A stretch of 16,955 nt of DNA from Nanohaloarchaea archaeon PL-Br10_U2g27 (GTDB lineage: Archaea > Nanohalarchaeota > Nanosalinia > Nanosalinales > Nanosalinaceae), in contig LKMX01000011.1 of assembly GCA_001564035.1 (NCBI GenBank), positions 1 through 16,955 of the forward strand, in the 5' to 3' direction. Below, in pieces: positions 12,638 through 16,955 of the stretch. The position numbers and the translations under genes were made by a program. Numbering within the stretch: the first letter of the stretch is position 1; every line of letters starts with the position of its first letter. Below the pieces are notes generated by a model. The model was not told where the DNA came from and did not search any database. It worked only from the letters and a program-made list of their open reading frames with translations.

Positions 12638-15166
12638 ATGAGTATGGAAAATGTTCTCTGGTTCGAAGAGATCGGCGCAGAAGACAGCGAAAAAGTAGGG
12701 GAAAAAAACGCAAACCTTGGAGAACTTCAAAACAATGTTGAAGTCCCCGTGCTACCCGGATTCGCGACCACCATAAGCGCATACGAACAGTTCATTACTG
12801 AAACCGGTCTGAAGGAAAAAATAGAGACTATCCTCAGCGACCTTGATACCGGTGATGTTAAAGATTTGCAGATGCGCGGCAGACAAATCCGCACCCACAT
12901 AAAAAGCGCTGATATGCCGCAAGGCCTGAGAAATGATTTCGCACAGAGTTACGAAGAACTAGAGAACCGTCTGGGCGTAAAAAACCCTGAAGTAGCTGTG
13001 AGGCCTTCAGCGACAGGACTCGAAATGTCCGAAACAAGTTTTGCAGGCCAGCAAAATGCATACTTGAACGTTTCTGGAAAACAAGAACTGATAAAGAGAA
13101 TTAAAGACTGTTTCGCCTCTCTTTTCACTAATAGAGCAATATCGTATCGTGAAGCCAATGATTTAAACCACTTTGACCTAAAACTGGGCGTAGCAGTCCA
13201 GAAGATGGGTCGGAGCGATACAGGAGCATCGGGAGTAATGTTTACTTTAGACCCTGACTCAGGATTTGAAAACGTAGTTACAGTCAACGCCAGCTACGGA
13301 CTGGGAGACTACGTAGTCAATGGCGAAATTAACCCTGACGAATTCACAGTATTTAAAGAAAGCCTAGGAATAATAGAGAAAAAACTTGGAGAAAAAGAAT
13401 CAAAACTGGTGAAAAATAGGCTCGAAGAGGAAGATACGAGAAACAAAGAGGTTAAAGTTCCTCAGGCAGAAAGAGAGAAATTTTGCATAACCGACAACCA
13501 AGTCAAAGAAATTGCTAAATACGGCCTGAGAATAGAAGAGCACTACGGAAAACCCATGGATATAGAATGGCTGCTCGACGGCGAAACAAAACAACTATAC
13601 ATTGTGCAGGCCAGGCCCGAGACAGTCCAGGCTGAAAGAGACACCAATATAATTGAAGACCACAGACTTCTAGAAGAGTCAAACGTTATTCTCGAAGGCG
13701 AAGCCGTAGGATCAAGGATAGGCTCAGGAAAAGCCCACGTACTCAACTCTGCCAAACAGATCGACCAGTTCGAAGAAGGACAAGTACTTGTAACCGACAT
13801 GACCGACCCAGACTGGGAACCAATAATGGAAAAAGCAGCAGCCATAATAACAAATAAAGGAGGTAGAACCAGTCACGCAGCAATTATAGCTAGAGAACTA
13901 GGCATACCTGCAGTGATTGGGACGGAAACAGCCACAACCAAAATACCAAACAAAAAACAAGTGACAGTAGACTGCACAACCTCAAACGGGAAAATCTGGG
14001 ACAGCCAACTACAACATGAATCAAAAGAGCACCACCTAGAAAAAATACCTGAAACAGAAACAGACATACAAATAAACGTTGAAGAACCAAGCGAAGCATT
14101 CAAACTCGCACAACTACCTGTAGACGGCGTAGGCCTCGTAACACAAAAACATATAATCAAAAACCACGTCGGAGAACATCCGTTAAAACTGATTCAAGAA
14201 GAGAGACAAGACGAATACATAGAAGCACTGCGTTCAGGCCTAGGGAAAATCGCAGCCGCGTTCTACCCGCGCCAAGTAAACATACAGCTAAGCGACCTCA
14301 AAACCAGTGAATACTCAGAACTGGAAGGAGGCCAAGAGTTTGAACTGGAAGAATCCAATCCATTACTGGGACTGAGAGGCGCATCAAGACACAGCAATAA
14401 AGTGTTCGCTCAAGCATTCGAACTAGAATGCCGCGCCTTGCGACGGACAATCGACGAACTAGGCCTCGACAACATTACCATAGTAGTTCCTTTCTGCCGC
14501 AGCATAGAGGAAGGTAAGAAAGTTAGAGCAAAAATGAAAGAGTACGGCCTCGACAAAGGCGATATTGACGTACACTTAATGGCAGAGACTCCTGCAAACA
14601 TTATCCAGTTAGAGGCCTTCTCCGAACTGTTCGACGGCTTCTCAGCAGGTATAAATGATTTAACACGGCTAACATTGGGCGTAGACCTAGAAAACGAGAA
14701 ATTGAAAGATGCCTTTGACGAAACAGACCCCGCTGTTAAGTATTCTGTATCCATGCTAGTCAGCGAAGCACACAGAAATCATCTCTCTATAGGGATCTGC
14801 GGCGATGCAACGAGCGCACACGAGGAATACATAGAGTTCTTAGTAGGTCAAGGAGTAGACTCTATCAGCGTTTCTCCAGAAAAAGCTTTGGAGACTGTTA
14901 TGAAAGCTGCAGAAGCAGAGGAACGTGAAGAAGGTTCAGAGAGAAAGACTCCTGAGGCCTTGAACAGGGAAAAAGTCGGAGAGGCAGCTGGACAAGTATA
15001 CGAGGCCTTGAACAGGCATGGCGACGCTACAGCGACAAAACTGAAAACTTATACTTCGCGGCTTAACGATTCTATGAGGGAGCAGGCCTTAGGATGGCTT
15101 GCAAGAGAGGAAAAGATCGAGGTAGATAAGGAGGAAGGCGAAATAAGATATAGGCTGAAAGATTAA
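12638..15166 (+). CDS. PEP-synthase-like protein fused to a C-terminal winged-helix domain
   Basis: 842 residues. Phosphoenolpyruvate synthase makes PEP from pyruvate and ATP through a phospho-histidine. Order: ATP-binding domain (1-330; KNANLGE, SFAGQQNAYLNV, MDIEWLLDG, IVQARPETV); swivelling His domain with catalytic H413 in GGRTSHAAIIARELGIPAV; C-terminal TIM barrel (about 475-760) with RGASRH, E650, N673-D674 and C721. Several usual motifs differ: VRPSATGLEMS replaces VRSSATAEDLP, GLVTQKHI (499-506) replaces GLARxEFI, and GINDLTR replaces GSNDxTQ. Residues 778-840 (GEAAGQVYEALNRHG and QALGWLAREEKIEV) resemble the DUF2582-type winged helix, an addition to the usual roughly 790-residue enzyme. 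It may be an active synthase, a divergent one, or a metabolite-sensing regulator. The longer frame upstream to 12575 is unlikely given the TATA spacing. Confidence 0.9.
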   Translation: MSMENVLWFEEIGAEDSEKVGEKNANLGELQNNVEVPVLPGFATTISAYEQFITETGLKEKIETILSDLDTGDVKDLQMRGRQIRTHIKSADMPQGLRNDFAQSYEELENRLGVKNPEVAVRPSATGLEMSETSFAGQQNAYLNVSGKQELIKRIKDCFASLFTNRAISYREANDLNHFDLKLGVAVQKMGRSDTGASGVMFTLDPDSGFENVVTVNASYGLGDYVVNGEINPDEFTVFKESLGIIEKKLGEKESKLVKNRLEEEDTRNKEVKVPQAEREKFCITDNQVKEIAKYGLRIEEHYGKPMDIEWLLDGETKQLYIVQARPETVQAERDTNIIEDHRLLEESNVILEGEAVGSRIGSGKAHVLNSAKQIDQFEEGQVLVTDMTDPDWEPIMEKAAAIITNKGGRTSHAAIIARELGIPAVIGTETATTKIPNKKQVTVDCTTSNGKIWDSQLQHESKEHHLEKIPETETDIQINVEEPSEAFKLAQLPVDGVGLVTQKHIIKNHVGEHPLKLIQEERQDEYIEALRSGLGKIAAAFYPRQVNIQLSDLKTSEYSELEGGQEFELEESNPLLGLRGASRHSNKVFAQAFELECRALRRTIDELGLDNITIVVPFCRSIEEGKKVRAKMKEYGLDKGDIDVHLMAETPANIIQLEAFSELFDGFSAGINDLTRLTLGVDLENEKLKDAFDETDPAVKYSVSMLVSEAHRNHLSIGICGDATSAHEEYIEFLVGQGVDSISVSPEKALETVMKAAEAEEREEGSERKTPEALNREKVGEAAGQVYEALNRHGDATATKLKTYTSRLNDSMREQALGWLAREEKIEVDKEEGEIRYRLKD

Positions 15167-15190
15167 TTCGTTGATGCTGAGGAAAAATTT

Positions 15191-15397
15191 ATGGATTTAA
15201 GAGAAGCTGCGGACAGAGTTACTAACCTAGTTTATCTGTACTGGCCTGGTTTTCTTAATGCAATGGTTTTGGCAGGTTTAGCATTTCTGGCGACAGGAAG
15301 CAGATTGATTGGGGAAATAGTGTTTATAGCAGTGATGGCTGCGCACTTCTACTGGTATATAATTAAAGGCGAGAAGCCTTACGATTTAGGGGATTAA
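15191..15397 (+). CDS. Small two-helix membrane protein
   Basis: 68 residues, with two predicted membrane segments (about 17-34 and 39-58: LNAMVLAGLAFLATGS, then GEIVFIAVMAAHFYWYII), a short charged N-terminus (MDLREAADRV) and a soluble C-terminal tail (KGEKPYDLGD). GAGG (15178-15181) lies 9 nt before the ATG, and the gap from the preceding stop is only 24 bases, so it is probably co-transcribed with the PEP-synthase-like gene. Its stop interleaves with that of the convergent gene in TTAA. No family recognised. Confidence 0.75.
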   Translation: MDLREAADRVTNLVYLYWPGFLNAMVLAGLAFLATGSRLIGEIVFIAVMAAHFYWYIIKGEKPYDLGD

Positions 15398-15804
15398 TTA
15401 AAGTTGACTACCTTTCTCTCGAACTCTTCTCCATTATGCTTCACGATCACTGTGTATTCGCCTTCATACTCTATTGTCGTGGCCTCGTAGACTCCTGAGG
15501 CGTAACAAGTGTCTTGGAAAGTTTCAGGCTCCCTATCATTCTCAGCGTAGACGTCCAAAACTATTCTATCTCCACGCCTATTGTAGTCATACAGGATATC
15601 GGCAGATGTCGACTGAACAGGAAAGTGTCCATTCAAATATAGCTCGTTATCATTGGTTACTGCCAAATCAACGCTTTCGTTTTTGTCCAATCTACACTCA
15701 GTCTCAATATCAGTGAAGAAAATTTCTTGGGCTGTGCTTCCGCCTATAACCGCGATCAAACCAATTACAATCAAGACTCCCGAAAAAGCCCAGAACTTCG
15801 ACAT
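15394..15804 (-). CDS. Exported or membrane-anchored acidic protein with two cysteines
   Basis: 136 residues. The N-terminus MSKFWAFSGVLIVIGLIAVIGG, followed by STAQE, is a signal peptide or membrane anchor. The remaining part is predicted beta-rich (ESVDLAVTNDNELYLNG, YTVIVKHNGEEFERKVVNF), consistent with a small immunoglobulin-like or similar sandwich domain, and has two cysteines (ECRL, DTCY) that could be disulfide-bonded. ATG 15804 has a TATA box centred 27 nt upstream. It is convergent with the small membrane protein, sharing the TTAA of both stop codons. No known family recognised. Confidence 0.78.
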   Translation of the reverse strand: MSKFWAFSGVLIVIGLIAVIGGSTAQEIFFTDIETECRLDKNESVDLAVTNDNELYLNGHFPVQSTSADILYDYNRRGDRIVLDVYAENDREPETFQDTCYASGVYEATTIEYEGEYTVIVKHNGEEFERKVVNFN

Positions 15805-15826
15805 AGTTACCTTTTAGAGACAAACT

Positions 15827-15835
15827 AATTTAAAC
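15827..15835 (-). promoter_or_regulatory. TATA box of the exported protein gene
   Basis: Minus-strand GTTTAAATT centred 27 nt upstream of ATG 15804. Confidence 0.5.
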
Positions 15836-15867
15836 TCTGGGAAGTAACAACTAGGTTCTTGATCGGA

Positions 15868-15875
15868 TTTATTAA
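15868..15875 (+). promoter_or_regulatory. TATA box of the MinD-like gene
   Basis: TTTATTAA centred about 29 nt before ATG 15901, so the in-frame extension back to a TTG at 15859 would lie upstream of the likely transcription start. Confidence 0.5.
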
Positions 15876-15900
15876 CAAGAAGATCCAAAAAATCGATGTA

Positions 15901-16680
15901 ATGAACGAGGCGCGTATCATAGGAATAATTTCTGGTAAAGGCGGTGTTGGAAAGACAACCCTAACAGTAAACCTAGGAATGGCTCTCAAAAACCTGGGAA
16001 ACGACGTAACACTGATAGACGCCGACTTCTCAGCCTCAAATCTGGGCGTATACCTCGGACAGTACGACCACCCCGTTAAAATACAGAAAGTGCTGCGCGG
16101 AGAAGCAAGGGTAGACCAAGCAATCTTCAGACACCCAACAGGCGTAAAAGCCGTGACCTCCTCCAAATCAATAAACCAAGCGGAACCCAGCACAGCAATG
16201 CTCAGAGACATACTGGAAACCGCATCAAAAGGAGAAGACTTCGTACTAGTCGACTGCCCACCAGGCATCGGCACAACGGTAGAGGGAATAATAGAGGCCT
16301 GCGACGAACTAATCGTAGTCACAATGCCAACCCAGACAGCAAGCGTCAACGCAGCACAGATAATGCAAGAATGCAGAATGCTGGAAAAACCGGTACTAGG
16401 AACAGTACTGAACAAAGTCGAAGACAACCCGGAAAAAGAACTGGTAAACAGAGAAGTAGAAATGATGACAGACAGCAATCTACTAGCCACAATACCCTAC
16501 GACCAAAAAATGAAAGAATCCCTTTTCGAAAACACCGCCCTCGTAACCTACGACCCTCTTTCACCGGCCTCAATAGCAATAAAACAACTCGCAGCCAACC
16601 TATCAGGAGAAGAATACGAAAGACCCAAACTACTCAAAGCCAAAAGAAAAATGAACAGAATCAAATCAATACTCAACTAA
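15901..16680 (+). CDS. MinD/ParA-family ATPase
   Basis: 259 residues from ATG 15901 (MNEARIIGIISGKGGVGKTT). Deviant Walker A GKGGVGKTT, then LIDADFSASNLGVYLG (Walker A' region) and VLVDCPPGIG (Walker B) are clear. The length suits archaeal MinD. In haloarchaea, MinD-family proteins influence placement of archaella or chemosensory arrays; in bacterial Tad systems related ATPases guide pilus polarity. A similar role near this pilus locus is possible, but no partner is seen. The lysine/arginine-rich C-terminus (LLKAKRKMNRIKSILN) could act as an amphipathic membrane-targeting helix, as in bacterial MinD. A long minus-strand open frame over this gene is a shadow. Confidence 0.93.
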   Translation: MNEARIIGIISGKGGVGKTTLTVNLGMALKNLGNDVTLIDADFSASNLGVYLGQYDHPVKIQKVLRGEARVDQAIFRHPTGVKAVTSSKSINQAEPSTAMLRDILETASKGEDFVLVDCPPGIGTTVEGIIEACDELIVVTMPTQTASVNAAQIMQECRMLEKPVLGTVLNKVEDNPEKELVNREVEMMTDSNLLATIPYDQKMKESLFENTALVTYDPLSPASIAIKQLAANLSGEEYERPKLLKAKRKMNRIKSILN

Positions 16681-16709
16681 AAAACCCTTTCTCACTCATC
16701 CACAACTCT

Positions 16710-16739
16710 TTCTATAAACTGATTTGGAACAGATAAAAA
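16710..16739 (+). promoter_or_regulatory. Candidate promoter of the right-edge gene
   Basis: Two TATA-like elements, TCTATAAA (16711-16718) and GATAAAAA (16732-16739), precede the ATG at 16767. The second is closer to leaderless spacing. Confidence 0.35.
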
Positions 16740-16766
16740 CCTGCAGACCCAAAAAACACTTACCAC

Positions 16767-16955
16767 ATGAGGCCTGCACACACAACAATAACCGCGTTAA
16801 TTCTCCTAACAGCAATAACAGGCCTGACAACAGCAACACAAGTAGAAGACACAGAAGACTGGGAACAAGGAGAGTTCAACAACACTTTCGCAGACGAAGA
16901 ACTCCGGATAGGCCACGAAGACGGAACCCCCACTGACAATATACAGCTCTTCCTA
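16767..16955 (+). CDS. Exported protein, N-terminal 63 residues only (runs off window)
   Basis: Starts at ATG 16767 and remains open to the right edge. The N-terminus MRPAHTTITALILLTAITGL, then TTATQ, resembles a Sec signal peptide ending in Ala or Thr. It is followed by a highly acidic segment (EDTEDWEQGEF) with sequon NNT. It carries two AGGCCT copies in its first 20 codons. No family can be assigned from this fragment. It is on the same strand as MinD, 86 bases downstream, with its own TATA-like elements. Confidence 0.65.
   Translation, partial: MRPAHTTITALILLTAITGLTTATQVEDTEDWEQGEFNNTFADEELRIGHEDGTPTDNIQLFL

Noticed and set aside
15825..16490. Minus-strand open frame (221 codons) over MinD
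   Set aside because: Antisense to the clear Walker motifs of the MinD-like gene; its translation is Ser/Thr-rich and unlike any protein.
16371..16736. Plus-strand open frame of 121 codons overlapping the end of MinD
   Set aside because: Arg/Asn/Gln-rich nonsense translation in another frame of the MinD gene.
1..16955. tRNA, rRNA, CRISPR array, insertion sequence or integrase
   Set aside because: Searched by eye on both strands; no cloverleaf with TTC-type T-loop and acceptor pairing, no regular repeat-spacer pattern, no transposase or integrase motif, and no terminal inverted repeats were found. Intergenic gaps are all under about 160 bases.

Overview
This is an archaeal chromosome segment, gene-dense and of moderate GC content by eye. 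The domain assignment rests on eS19, PDCD5-like, eL39, eL31, eIF6, aTrm56, short-form RNase Z, class III (archaeal prepilin) signal peptides, a MinD-family ATPase, and TATA boxes about 25-30 nt ahead of many start codons. The proteins are strongly Glu/Asp-rich, and the genes are tightly packed and short. A Nanohaloarchaeota-like or other DPANN euryarchaeote fits best, but that is inference from style; no rRNA is present to confirm it.

Layout. (1) 1-280: 5' part of an unidentified minus-strand gene running off the left edge. (2) 353-2535: RNase Z, convergent with an AbiEii-like nucleotidyltransferase, then aTrm56 (tRNA C56 2'-O-methylation). (3) 2688-4655: bacterial-type threonyl-tRNA synthetase. 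(4) 4751-5161: unknown coiled-coil protein. (5) 5207-7205: compact ribosome operon eS19-PDCD5-eL39-eL31-eIF6; eL39 is only 57 codons and eL31 carries a long acidic tail. (6) 7255-12542: an archaeal type IV pilus (Tad/Arl-like) locus with two overlapping TadC-type membrane platform proteins, one downstream pilin on the plus strand, and on the minus strand a four-gene minor-pilin-like operon plus two tandem paralogous pilins. No motor ATPase or prepilin peptidase lies in the window. (7) 12638-15397: a PEP-synthase-like protein with a C-terminal winged-helix domain, followed by a small two-helix membrane protein. (8) 15394-16955: a small exported protein, a MinD-like ATPase, and the start of another exported protein.

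How the parts work together. Regions 2-5 are mainly tRNA maturation, aminoacylation, and ribosome assembly and anti-association. Regions 6-8 are cell-surface functions: pilus assembly platforms, seven pilin-like subunits and a possible spatial regulator (MinD).

Three signals stand out. First, the palindrome AGGCCT occurs about 62 times (hand count; about 4 expected) in all three codon phases, so it appears selected at the DNA level, like HIP1 or an uptake or modification motif. Second, the PEP-synthase-like protein is fused to a winged helix and has substitutions at usually conserved positions, one of which coincides with an AGGCCT copy. Third, there is a seven-member pilin and pseudopilin cluster. 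Several gene starts have been placed downstream of the longest open frame because a TATA box lies at leaderless distance from the internal ATG.
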